Positions 1 through 6,959 of a stretch of DNA of 16,484 nucleotides are shown here, one piece after another. How positions within the stretch are numbered: the first letter of the stretch is position 1; each line of letters opens with the position of its first letter. The stretch covers positions 1 to 16,484 of the forward strand of contig CALVTA010000023.1 of the NCBI GenBank assembly GCA_944359735.1, written 5' to 3'. The notes beneath the pieces were generated by a model. The model was not told where the DNA came from, searched no databases, and saw only the letters and a program-made list of their open reading frames with translations. The DNA is from an uncultured Bacilli bacterium. Its GTDB lineage: Bacteria; Bacillota_I; Bacilli_A; RF39; UBA660. The translations under genes were made by a program, and so were the position numbers.

Positions 1-105
1 AGGGGAAATCTACCCTTTTTTAGTACAATAGCTAATAATCTTGTTTTTTATTTAAGTATTTAGAATGCAATAGCATAGTTTTGCAAAAATAAAAAGAGAA
101 ACTTA

Positions 106-924
106 TTATTTTTGGCACTTAGGACAATAATAAGTTCCTCTTCCTCCTACTTTTGTAACAATAAGTTTCTCTTTACAATTAGGACATATTCCATCTTTTT
201 TACCATGAACGGCAAGTTCATTTTGAAATAAGCCATGTACTCCTTCTGCTGATGTAAAACTCTTAATAGTAGTACCACCCATAGTAACAGCTTTATCTAA
301 TATTATCTTTGTATTTTTAATAATAGCATCCGCTTCCTCTATACTAATACTATCTGCTTTCCTTAAAGGGTTAATATGACTTGCAAATAGGATTTCATCA
401 TCATAAATATTACCAATACCTGTAATAATTGATTGATCAAGTAAAGCTGTTTTAATAGGCACTTTCTTTTTTCTTAAAGCTTCTAGCAAATAACTAGGTG
501 TTAAGCTCTTATCATAATACTCTAATCCTAAATCTGAAAGAGGTTTTAAATTATAAACTTCTTCTTTAGGAAGGCATGCCATTTTTCCAAACTTTCTAAC
601 ATCATTAAATCTCATATCTGTATTATCTGTAAAAGTAATAATAACATGTTCATGCTTTTCTTTAGGTACTGTATAATCTCTAAAGAAGAACTTTCCTTCC
701 ATCCTTAAATGACATATTAAAGCTTTAGTTGTAAGAAAGATAACTATCCATTTACCTCTTGTAGTAATAGATTCTATTATCTCCCCAACTAAACTTTTTT
801 TAAATTCATCTATATCACCAATAATTATATTATCCCAGTATACATCTACCTTATTAATAGTTTTACCTATAATAATCTTTTCTAGTGTCTTACTAACTGT
901 AATTACTTCTGGTTTTTCAGGCAT
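106..924 (-). CDS. mutM: Formamidopyrimidine-DNA glycosylase (MutM/Fpg)
   Basis: This is the base-excision-repair glycosylase and AP lyase that removes oxidised purines such as 8-oxoguanine. The protein is 272 residues, normal for the family (about 270). Visible: N-terminal MPEKPEV with catalytic Pro2 and Glu3; Lys58 in TTRGKW, the conserved beta-lysine; HLRMEG at 72-77; DVRKFG at 108-113; the helix-two-turn-helix around 150-185 with DQSIITGIGNIYDDE; and a C-terminal zinc finger with C247, C250, C267 and C270, including the GGRGT loop before the last cysteine pair. The ATG is preceded by a GAAGTGAT-type ribosome binding site. It is the last visible gene of a leftward series with polA; polA-mutM proximity is common in Bacillota. 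No strong terminator is visible in bases 1-105. The common MPELPEV start is MPEKPEV here. Confidence 0.97.
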   Translation of the reverse strand: MPEKPEVITVSKTLEKIIIGKTINKVDVYWDNIIIGDIDEFKKSLVGEIIESITTRGKWIVIFLTTKALICHLRMEGKFFFRDYTVPKEKHEHVIITFTDNTDMRFNDVRKFGKMACLPKEEVYNLKPLSDLGLEYYDKSLTPSYLLEALRKKKVPIKTALLDQSIITGIGNIYDDEILFASHINPLRKADSISIEEADAIIKNTKIILDKAVTMGGTTIKSFTSAEGVHGLFQNELAVHGKKDGICPNCKEKLIVTKVGGRGTYYCPKCQK

Positions 925-952
925 TATTAATCACTTCTTTCTTTTAAACTTT

Positions 953-1255
953 TTATCTAGTATATCTCCATTGCTTAATATTACTTGGCATTAAAGTTCT
1001 AGTCATTTGCCAATTAATAATACATAATTCATCAGTATAAGAAAGTATTTTGTATTGATAATCAATATCTTTTTGATTATTAGCTACAACATTCCACAAA
1101 TTCGTAACTTCTAAAAAATCTTTACATGGTGAATCTAATGGATTTTCATAATACTTTACATTTTTATCTAATGTATTAAGAGTCTTTTTCCAATTTAATT
1201 CTCTCCAAGACTCCATAAATTCATCAATCCAATCTTTATATCTTTTCTCTAACAT
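953..1255 (-). CDS. NTF2/SnoaL-like small protein, possibly internally shortened
   Basis: A 100-residue protein with the look of the NTF2/SnoaL (nuclear transport factor 2-like) fold: an amphipathic N-terminal helix (KRYKDWIDEFMESWRELNW), a segment with a Tyr/Asn-Pro turn (KYYENPLDSPCKDFLEV), then strands containing IDYQYKILSY and CIINWQMTRT. Such proteins form small cone-shaped pockets; no substrate can be assigned. From memory of the family, the strand after the 'W.....P' stretch is followed by another strand pair and an ending like FKQWR. Here MPSNIKQ runs straight into WRYTR and the stop, so about 20 residues may have been lost in frame. That is inference. The ATG has an AGAGG ribosome binding site about 9 bases upstream. 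It lies between the formyltransferase (35 bases upstream) and mutM (28 bases downstream), consistent with one operon. Confidence 0.6.
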   Translation of the reverse strand: MLEKRYKDWIDEFMESWRELNWKKTLNTLDKNVKYYENPLDSPCKDFLEVTNLWNVVANNQKDIDYQYKILSYTDELCIINWQMTRTLMPSNIKQWRYTR

Positions 1256-1290
1256 TTTTTAAACCTCTTATTAATTAATTTCCTCTAAAA

Positions 1291-2139
1291 CTAGTATAAC
1301 ATATTACCAGAATCTTCTTCATAATATCTAATGCAGACAAAGCCATCAAGCACAGCCATTAGCACTTCTTTATTAGTCATATGTACAATCGTATTTGGTT
1401 TATATTTATGTTCCTCTTTCCAACAATTCGCATCATGTACTAAAAAGTTTTTACCTAAAAAACTAGTACAAGAATCAAACTTACCAAAAGCTCTTATTAT
1501 TCTATCAATATCTTCTACTTTCATAAAACCATTAAAAGTCATATCTTCATCTGTTGGATAAGGATAATATTCTTCTTCACCTTGTTCTTTAGCATTATCA
1601 TAATAATAATCAAAATTACTAATTACTTCAGTTATAAGTTTTTTAGCAAGTACTTGGCTTCTACAAGATAGTGTCTCTAAATCTTCATTATCTAATACCT
1701 TAAATTTCTCTTGTAAAAGTATTGGTCCTTTATCCATATCATCAGTTAATCTATGAATAGTAACCCCACTATATTTTTCTTTCTTTAAAATTATCCAAGG
1801 TAAAGGCCAAGGGCCTCTCCCCTTAGGTAAAAGTGTAGGATGGATATTAATTCCTTTAAAGTTAGGATGGTTAATGATTGGTATTTTATAAATATAACCT
1901 GCAGTAATTATAACATCAACATTTTCTTTATCAAATAATCTGAATAGTTCTTCTTCACTAGGTTTATCATAAGAAATAGGTATGTTATTTTCACTTGCAA
2001 TAGATTTTATTTTATCATTAAAGTTATATTTATTATCAGTTTCAAAAGTAAATATCTTTACAATAGTATTATTTTTATCTTTAACTAATTCTTCTAAACA
2101 ACCATAGAAGAAATCATAGCCACAGTATACTATTCTCAT
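1291..2139 (-). CDS. Formyltransferase-family protein (not canonical Fmt)
   Basis: A 282-residue protein with the N10-formyltetrahydrofolate-dependent formyltransferase fold. The catalytic Asn-His-Asp triad is visible: N98 and H100 in INIHPTLLP, and D136 in HRLTDDMDKGPIL. The surrounding LLPKGRGPWPLPWIIL and SGVTIHRL match the family core seen in methionyl-tRNA formyltransferase and ArnA-like sugar formyltransferases. The C-terminal part (about 195-282) is shorter than and unlike the Fmt OB-fold, so I do not call this fmt; the formyl acceptor is unknown and could be an amino sugar or another amine. It begins 6 bases after the polA stop, and its ribosome binding site (GTAGGT) overlaps that stop, so the two are probably co-transcribed and translationally linked. 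Confidence 0.8.
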   Translation of the reverse strand: MRIVYCGYDFFYGCLEELVKDKNNTIVKIFTFETDNKYNFNDKIKSIASENNIPISYDKPSEEELFRLFDKENVDVIITAGYIYKIPIINHPNFKGINIHPTLLPKGRGPWPLPWIILKKEKYSGVTIHRLTDDMDKGPILLQEKFKVLDNEDLETLSCRSQVLAKKLITEVISNFDYYYDNAKEQGEEEYYPYPTDEDMTFNGFMKVEDIDRIIRAFGKFDSCTSFLGKNFLVHDANCWKEEHKYKPNTIVHMTNKEVLMAVLDGFVCIRYYEEDSGNMLY

Positions 2140-2145
2140 AATTAC

Positions 2146-4776
2146 CTACTTAGCTTCATACCAGTCATTACCTGTTTCAATATCTACTTTTAAAGGAACA
2201 TCTAACTTAATAACATTTTCCATCTTATCTCTCACTAACTCTTTAACTTCATCTAATTCATCTTTATAAACATTTAGAACAAGTTCATCGTGTACTTGAA
2301 TAAGAATTTTACTCTTTAAATTTCTTTTAGTCATTTCACTATATAAGTCTACCATCGCTTTTTTAAGTATGTCGGCTGCGCTTCCTTGAATTGGAGTATT
2401 AAGAGCCATTCTCTCTCCTCCACTTCTTACCATATAGTTACTACTCTTTAACTCATCAATTACTCTTCTTCTATTCATAATAGTAGTAACATAACCATTT
2501 TTATAAGCTTCCCTCTTTTCTTTATCCATATATTCGCTAATACCAGGATAAGTTTCTAAATAGTTATCCATAAACTTCTTAGCACTACCTACATCTATTT
2601 TTAAATCTTCTGATAAACCAAAACTACTAATACCATAAAGGATTCCAAAATTAACGGCCTTTGCAGTCCTTCTCATAGATTTATCTACATCTTTAATATC
2701 TACTTTAAAAATATCACTAGCAGTCTTAGAATGAATGTCTTTATCTTCTACAAAGGCTTGGATTAAGTTAGTCGCTTTAGAAAGTGATGCAAAGACTCTT
2801 AACTCTATTTGTGAATAATCAGAACTCATAATAATAGAGTTATCTTCAGGTATAAATGCTTTTCTAATTAATCTTGAATAATCACTTCTAATAGGAATAT
2901 TTTGTAAATTAGGCTCAGTTGATGAAAGTCTTCCTGTTCTAGTTAAACATTGATTAAAGATTGTATGAACCTTACCATCTTCTTTTATCTTATCTAAAAG
3001 TCCAACTACATAATTAGCATATAACTTAGTAAGCATTCTATATTCTAATACTTTATTTACTATAGGATGATAGGGACTTACTTTATCTAAAATATCTCTA
3101 CTAGTAGAGTAACTAGTCTCATCTTTTTTTCTCTTTTTTGGATAAGGTAATTCTAACTTTATAAATAAGATTTCACCTAACTGTTTAGGAGAACTTATAT
3201 TAAATTCACATCCAGCATCTTTATATATATCTTCTTCCATGTCTTTTATCTTGACTTCTAACTCATCTTTTAGTTTTAATAAATAATCTTTATCTACTCT
3301 AATACCAGTAAGTTCCATATCGATAAGGACATATGCTAAAGGCATCTCTATTTCACTAAATAATTTAGTCTCACCATATTCATCTATTTTAAGTAGAAAA
3401 TCACTTTTAGTATTATAGATAAAACTACTTTTCAAATTACATTGTTCTCTAGTTCCTTCTAGTTCTACTTTCTTTCTTCTTTTAAGTGTTCCATAAGTAT
3501 CTTCAAAAGACTTAATTTCTATCTTTAAATCATTCATTAAAGTAGTAATATCATCATTCATTTTATAGTCTAATAGATAGGAAGCAATCATGGCATCATA
3601 ATTACAGTTATTTAATTTAATACCAAGTTTATTTAATAGAATGTAACACTTCTTAACATCATAAGTAGATTTAGGAGTATCATTTTCAAATAACTCTCTA
3701 TAGTTAATAACATCCTCTCCTTTTATAAAACAAGTCCCACTATCACTTGTAAAACTAACTCCTATAATAACTGATTCATTATAGTTATAAGCACCCATTT
3801 CTATATAAAAGGAATATCCTTTACTACTATCAAAGTCTTTAACATCTATCTCTTTTACTTCTATATTTTTGTCATCACTATTGCTATCATTATCTTCTAA
3901 AGTATTACTATCTATACTATTAACTTTTTTTAGCAAAGATTTAAACTCTAATTCTTCTAAAATCCCTATATACTCTTTTCTATTAAATCCTTTGTATTTA
4001 CAATCTTCTAAACTAAATGGAATATCTACATCTCTATATATAGTTGCAAGATCATAACTCATATATGCATTATCTTTATCACTTTGTAACTTTTCTTTAG
4101 TCTTAGGAGTTAATTCATCTGCATGAGCATATAAATTATCTAAAGTCTTATATTTTTCCAATAAATTAATCGCTGTTTTCTCTCCAATTCCTTTAACACC
4201 AGGTATATGATCAGACATATCACCCATTAAAGCTTTAAGGTCAATCATATTAATAGGTTCTACTTTATATGTTTCTTTAAATACTTCTCTATTAAATCTA
4301 ATAAAGCCTTTAGTCTTTAATAATTTTACATCTACTTCATCACTAATTAACTGTAATAAATCTTTATCACTAGAGATAATTGTAGCGATAAACTCATCTT
4401 CTTCATCTACTCTTTTTGCAAGAGTACCAATAATATCATCCGCTTCATAATTATCTGTTTCAAAATGTTTAATACCTAAAGCATCAAGAACTTCCTTAGC
4501 TTTAGGAAATTGTAATCTTAAATCATCTGGCATTTCTTTACGACCTGCTTTATATGAATCATATTTATCGTGCCTAAAAGTCTTTCCTTTATCAAAAGCA
4601 ACCATAATATAACTAGGTTTCTCTTCTTCAATAATTTTATTCATCATATTAATAAAACCATATAAACCATTAGTAGGAAACCCTTTAGAGTTCCTCATAA
4701 TAACCCCACTGTAACTAGTAGCATAATAACTCCTAAATAAAAGATTATTTCCATCAACTAATATTATTTTTTTCAT
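2146..4776 (-). CDS. polA: DNA polymerase I
   Basis: An 876-residue family A DNA polymerase used in Okazaki-fragment maturation and excision repair. The N-terminal 5' nuclease (1-285) carries acidic residues D8, D62, EADD at 111-114, SSDKD at 135-139, and D186/D189 in GDMSDHIPGVKGIG. The middle 3'-5' exonuclease-like domain (about 305-470) lacks the usual DxE, NxxxD and YxxxD metal ligands (FYIEMG and STYDVKK stand where they should be), so proofreading is probably absent, as in Bacillus and Thermus Pol I. The polymerase domain has motif A with D653 in SSDYSQIELR, the O-helix RRTAKAVNFGILYG with K706 and F710, and motif C QVHDE with D830. The ATG has purine-rich AAAGG and GGAAG sequences upstream. 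It starts 19 bases after the transporter stop, suggesting co-transcription. Confidence 0.98.
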   Translation of the reverse strand: MKKIILVDGNNLLFRSYYATSYSGVIMRNSKGFPTNGLYGFINMMNKIIEEEKPSYIMVAFDKGKTFRHDKYDSYKAGRKEMPDDLRLQFPKAKEVLDALGIKHFETDNYEADDIIGTLAKRVDEEDEFIATIISSDKDLLQLISDEVDVKLLKTKGFIRFNREVFKETYKVEPINMIDLKALMGDMSDHIPGVKGIGEKTAINLLEKYKTLDNLYAHADELTPKTKEKLQSDKDNAYMSYDLATIYRDVDIPFSLEDCKYKGFNRKEYIGILEELEFKSLLKKVNSIDSNTLEDNDSNSDDKNIEVKEIDVKDFDSSKGYSFYIEMGAYNYNESVIIGVSFTSDSGTCFIKGEDVINYRELFENDTPKSTYDVKKCYILLNKLGIKLNNCNYDAMIASYLLDYKMNDDITTLMNDLKIEIKSFEDTYGTLKRRKKVELEGTREQCNLKSSFIYNTKSDFLLKIDEYGETKLFSEIEMPLAYVLIDMELTGIRVDKDYLLKLKDELEVKIKDMEEDIYKDAGCEFNISSPKQLGEILFIKLELPYPKKRKKDETSYSTSRDILDKVSPYHPIVNKVLEYRMLTKLYANYVVGLLDKIKEDGKVHTIFNQCLTRTGRLSSTEPNLQNIPIRSDYSRLIRKAFIPEDNSIIMSSDYSQIELRVFASLSKATNLIQAFVEDKDIHSKTASDIFKVDIKDVDKSMRRTAKAVNFGILYGISSFGLSEDLKIDVGSAKKFMDNYLETYPGISEYMDKEKREAYKNGYVTTIMNRRRVIDELKSSNYMVRSGGERMALNTPIQGSAADILKKAMVDLYSEMTKRNLKSKILIQVHDELVLNVYKDELDEVKELVRDKMENVIKLDVPLKVDIETGNDWYEAK

Positions 4777-4795
4777 AAACTTCCATCGCCTTTCT

Positions 4796-5944
4796 TTACT
4801 TAACTATCTCCTTCTTTATATTATAATTGATAAAAACAGTAGAGACAATTGATAAAATAAATATTATATAAAATACATTTTCTTCTGTATATATTGAAAT
4901 AACTGATAAGAAACCAAATATAATTACCTCTGTAAAGCATAAACTCATTTGTCCTACTACAGATAATAACTCATTCTCTTCTTTATTTTTCTTAATAATG
5001 TTTTGAATAGAAGTCTGTATTGAAGTCTCATATACTTTATCAAAGTTATCACTTAACATCTTATTTAAAGATACCAATACCCTATTTTTAGTTAACAAAT
5101 AAACTCCTGTAATTAAAATCTTAATACCTGAAACTAAACTATTCGCTTTATATATATTTTTATCAGTATATCTACCTATTAAACTTACAGTTATTACTTG
5201 AAATAGCAATGATAATACTATAACAGTTCCAAATAAAGCAAAATCATTTAATATAATATACAAATATAATGGAACAAAAAGTCTTTCAATTATATGATTA
5301 GTCCTTAAAGCATAAATCACTTTATACTTACTTTTACTTTTCAATAAATATTTAAATGTTTCTTTATATGTATGTTTATTATTCTTAGGCTTATAATCAA
5401 TTCTTTTTGTAACAAAATATTGTAATAAGTAAAAAATGGCAATAATTATGAGTAAAAAGAAGTTACTATCACTAATAACTCCCCATGTTATTACAATAGT
5501 TGCTAAAACCGAACTTATTATTTTTGAAATAAAAATTATGCTATTGAACTTTCCACGATGTTTACCATCTACATACTTACTGGATAATGTATCACTTAAA
5601 GGATTAGATAATCCCATAAGTCCCATTGTTATAATGAATATAATAATATTACTATAAAGGCTATCACTATATAACATAAAATATGAATTAATAATATTAA
5701 AAATATTAGATATTAAGACACATTTAGCAATACCTAATTTATTTGATATTGATATAAAAAATGGAGTTATAATACCTGTAATTAAAAATCTTAATCCATA
5801 AATTAATAATATCAAATAAATTGGTAAACCTGCTTTATAAAGCATTACTGTACCAAAAGTAGAACATAATGCATTAGCAAAATTGTAGAAAAAAGTTCCA
5901 AAATATATATACTTATATTCCTTTTTATAAAAAATACACTTCAT
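4796..5944 (-). CDS. Multi-pass membrane transporter, major facilitator type
   Basis: A 382-residue, strongly hydrophobic protein with about 10-12 predicted membrane spans and a basic N-terminus (KCIFYKKEYKYIYF). The general layout of two halves separated by a polar loop (about 185-215, KRIDYKPKNNKHTYKETFKYLLKSKSKYK), and DTLSSKYVDGKHRGKFN resembling the family's cytoplasmic loop motif, support a major-facilitator-type transporter. The substrate is unknown; it could equally be a drug exporter. I prefer the ATG at 5944 over one four codons upstream at 5956: the AGAAAG site touches the upstream ATG but lies about 12 bases from the chosen one. It heads the polA series, with a promoter just upstream at 5984-6012. 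Confidence 0.7.
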   Translation of the reverse strand: MKCIFYKKEYKYIYFGTFFYNFANALCSTFGTVMLYKAGLPIYLILLIYGLRFLITGIITPFFISISNKLGIAKCVLISNIFNIINSYFMLYSDSLYSNIIIFIITMGLMGLSNPLSDTLSSKYVDGKHRGKFNSIIFISKIISSVLATIVITWGVISDSNFFLLIIIAIFYLLQYFVTKRIDYKPKNNKHTYKETFKYLLKSKSKYKVIYALRTNHIIERLFVPLYLYIILNDFALFGTVIVLSLLFQVITVSLIGRYTDKNIYKANSLVSGIKILITGVYLLTKNRVLVSLNKMLSDNFDKVYETSIQTSIQNIIKKNKEENELLSVVGQMSLCFTEVIIFGFLSVISIYTEENVFYIIFILSIVSTVFINYNIKKEIVK

Positions 5945-5983
5945 AACAATACACATCTTTCTATTATTATCCCATATATTTCT

Positions 5984-6012
5984 ATTGTATCATATCAAAA
6001 GAAATATTTAAA
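5984..6012 (-). promoter_or_regulatory. SigA-type promoter for the transporter-polA operon
   Basis: Read on the minus strand: TTTAAA, a 17-base spacer, then TACAAT preceded by TGA, which gives an extended -10 (TGnTACAAT). It lies 40 bases upstream of the transporter start and overlaps the last codons of the small SOS-linked gene. The -35 match is modest. Confidence 0.55.
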
Positions 6013-6013
6013 A

Positions 6014-6172
6014 TTATTTCAAATTTAAAGCTACACTACTATTGATAATTTCTTCCTCACTACTCTCAAGTTCATTAACACGATCACACATAAATAAAGT
6101 AAGGACAACAGCCAGCATATAAATAAGACTAACTCCTAAAGCAGTTTTTAAAACATTTTTAACATTAAACAT
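6014..6172 (-). CDS. 52-residue single-span membrane protein, probable SOS-induced gene (YneA/SosA-like by position)
   Basis: A small gene with an excellent ribosome binding site (AAGGAG, 7 bases before the ATG), divergent from lexA. The protein begins MFNVKNVLKT, has one hydrophobic span at about 10-28 (TALGVSLIYMLAVVLTLFM), and a short acidic tail from CDRVNELESSEEE to the stop. Basic residues before the span predict N-inside, C-outside topology. Its promoter (TTGACA-17-TAAAAT) contains a LexA-box-like palindrome between the -35 and -10, so repression by LexA and induction by DNA damage are expected. In other Gram-positives the gene divergent from lexA encodes a membrane-anchored division inhibitor (yneA in Bacillus, sosA in Staphylococcus) with the same topology. 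I see no sequence match and no LysM domain, so that role is inferred from position, size and control. Confidence 0.8.
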   Translation of the reverse strand: MFNVKNVLKTALGVSLIYMLAVVLTLFMCDRVNELESSEEEIINSSVALNLK

Positions 6173-6198
6173 ATCTATCACTCCTTCTTTCTAATATC

Positions 6199-6227
6199 AT
6201 TTTATATCGAACAATTGTTTATGTCAA
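6199..6227 (-). promoter_or_regulatory. SigA promoter of the small SOS-linked gene
   Basis: Read on the minus strand: a perfect TTGACA at 6227-6222, a 17-base spacer, and TAAAAT at 6204-6199. The start of transcription would fall about 20 bases upstream of the AAGGAG site. A LexA-box-like palindrome fills most of the spacer, so repressor and RNA polymerase would compete. Confidence 0.8.
6208..6221. promoter_or_regulatory. LexA box 1 (in the small-gene promoter)
   Basis: CGAACAATTGTTTA matches the Gram-positive SOS box CGAACATATGTTCG at 10 of 14 positions and keeps CGAAC and GTT intact around an AATT centre. It lies between the -35 and -10 of the leftward promoter. Confidence 0.8.
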
Positions 6228-6235
6228 TGCTTTTT

Positions 6236-6249
6236 CGAATTTTTGTTTG
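6236..6249. promoter_or_regulatory. LexA box 2 (at the lexA -35)
   Basis: CGAATTTTTGTTTG matches the same 14-base SOS box at 10 of 14 positions, keeping CGAA and GTT. It overlaps the first three bases of the lexA -35 element, as expected for autorepression. Centre-to-centre spacing from box 1 is 28 bases. Confidence 0.7.
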
Positions 6250-6275
6250 ACAATTTACACATGCTATGTTAAGAT
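6247..6275 (+). promoter_or_regulatory. SigA promoter of lexA
   Basis: A perfect TTGACA at 6247-6252, a 17-base spacer, and TAAGAT at 6270-6275 preceded by TG one base upstream (extended -10). It lies 30 bases before the lexA start codon, giving a leader of roughly 20-25 bases. Confidence 0.8.
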
Positions 6276-6305
6276 TAATACAAATAAAGGAAGAAGGTGT
6301 TGTTT

Positions 6306-6923
6306 ATGGAAAAACTAACAGATAGACAATATGACATATTACAAATTATAAAAAAATTAATTGCCAAAAATGGTTATCCACCTACTGTAAGAGAAATAGG
6401 AGATGAGGCAAAACTTTCAAGCCCTGCTACAATTCATTTTCATATCAAACAACTAGTAAAAAAGGGATATATAAAAAAAGGATCAGGCACTAATAGAACA
6501 ATTGAAGTGTTAGTTGACAATGAATATTTAGATAATGATGATGAAATTGTAAAAGTACCATTACTTGGTAAAGTAACAGCAGGTACGCCTATAGAAGCAA
6601 TAGAACGTCCCGATGAAACATTTGCCTTACCAGCAGAATTATTAGGAAATAAAAAAGAAATATTCACCTTAAAAGTAAGTGGTGAATCGATGATTAATGT
6701 AGGTATTTATGATGGAGATATTTTAATTGTTGAAAGACAAAATACTGCTAAAAATGGTGATACAGTAGTTGCAATGAATAATAACAATGAAGCTACCGTC
6801 AAAACATTTTATAAAGAAAATGGCTACTTTAGATTGCAACCAGAAAATGATACAATGGATCCTATAATATTAGACGAAGTAACAATACTTGGCAAAGTTG
6901 TTGGACTTTATCGAAAATTTTAA
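6306..6923 (+). CDS. lexA: LexA, SOS-response repressor and autoprotease
   Basis: A 205-residue protein, the same length as Bacillus LexA. The N-terminal winged helix-turn-helix (about 1-70) contains LTDRQYDILQIIKK and PPTVREIG..AKLSSPATIHFHIKQL, with the recognition helix at about 40-52. The cleavage site is A92-G93 in KVTAGTPI. The latent peptidase has Ser128 in VSGESM and Lys166 in EATVK. RecA-stimulated self-cleavage should de-repress the SOS genes. The ATG at 6306 is chosen because AGAAGG lies 8 bases upstream and the length then fits the family; an in-frame GTG at 6297 overlaps that site. It is divergent from the small membrane-protein gene, and both promoters carry SOS boxes. A terminator follows directly after the stop. 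Confidence 0.98.
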   Translation: MEKLTDRQYDILQIIKKLIAKNGYPPTVREIGDEAKLSSPATIHFHIKQLVKKGYIKKGSGTNRTIEVLVDNEYLDNDDEIVKVPLLGKVTAGTPIEAIERPDETFALPAELLGNKKEIFTLKVSGESMINVGIYDGDILIVERQNTAKNGDTVVAMNNNNEATVKTFYKENGYFRLQPENDTMDPIILDEVTILGKVVGLYRKF

Positions 6924-6959
6924 AACGAGGCTAATTAAGTTTAGTCTCGTTTTAAATAA
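6922..6959. terminator. Terminator shared by convergent lexA and the RNB gene
   Basis: A 13-base-pair stem, AAAACGAGGCTAA (6922-6934) with TTAGTCTCGTTTT (6941-6953), has one G-U pair and a six-base loop. It has TTTT on the lexA side and an A-run, which reads as U on the minus strand, on the other. It starts within the lexA stop codon, and its right arm holds the stop codon and last codons of the minus-strand gene. Confidence 0.85.

Noticed and set aside
1..105. Possible coding or terminator at the left edge after mutM
   Set aside because: Only a 4-pair GCAA/TTGC hairpin and AT-rich sequence are seen; no start codon with a ribosome binding site and no stable stem with U-run.
2146..4776. Loss of proofreading residues in Pol I as a novel finding
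   Set aside because: A vestigial 3'-5' exonuclease domain is well known in Bacillota and Thermus Pol I.
6297..6305. GTG start for lexA three codons upstream of the chosen ATG
   Set aside because: It overlaps the AGAAGG ribosome binding site; the ATG at 6306 gives correct spacing and the usual 205 residues.
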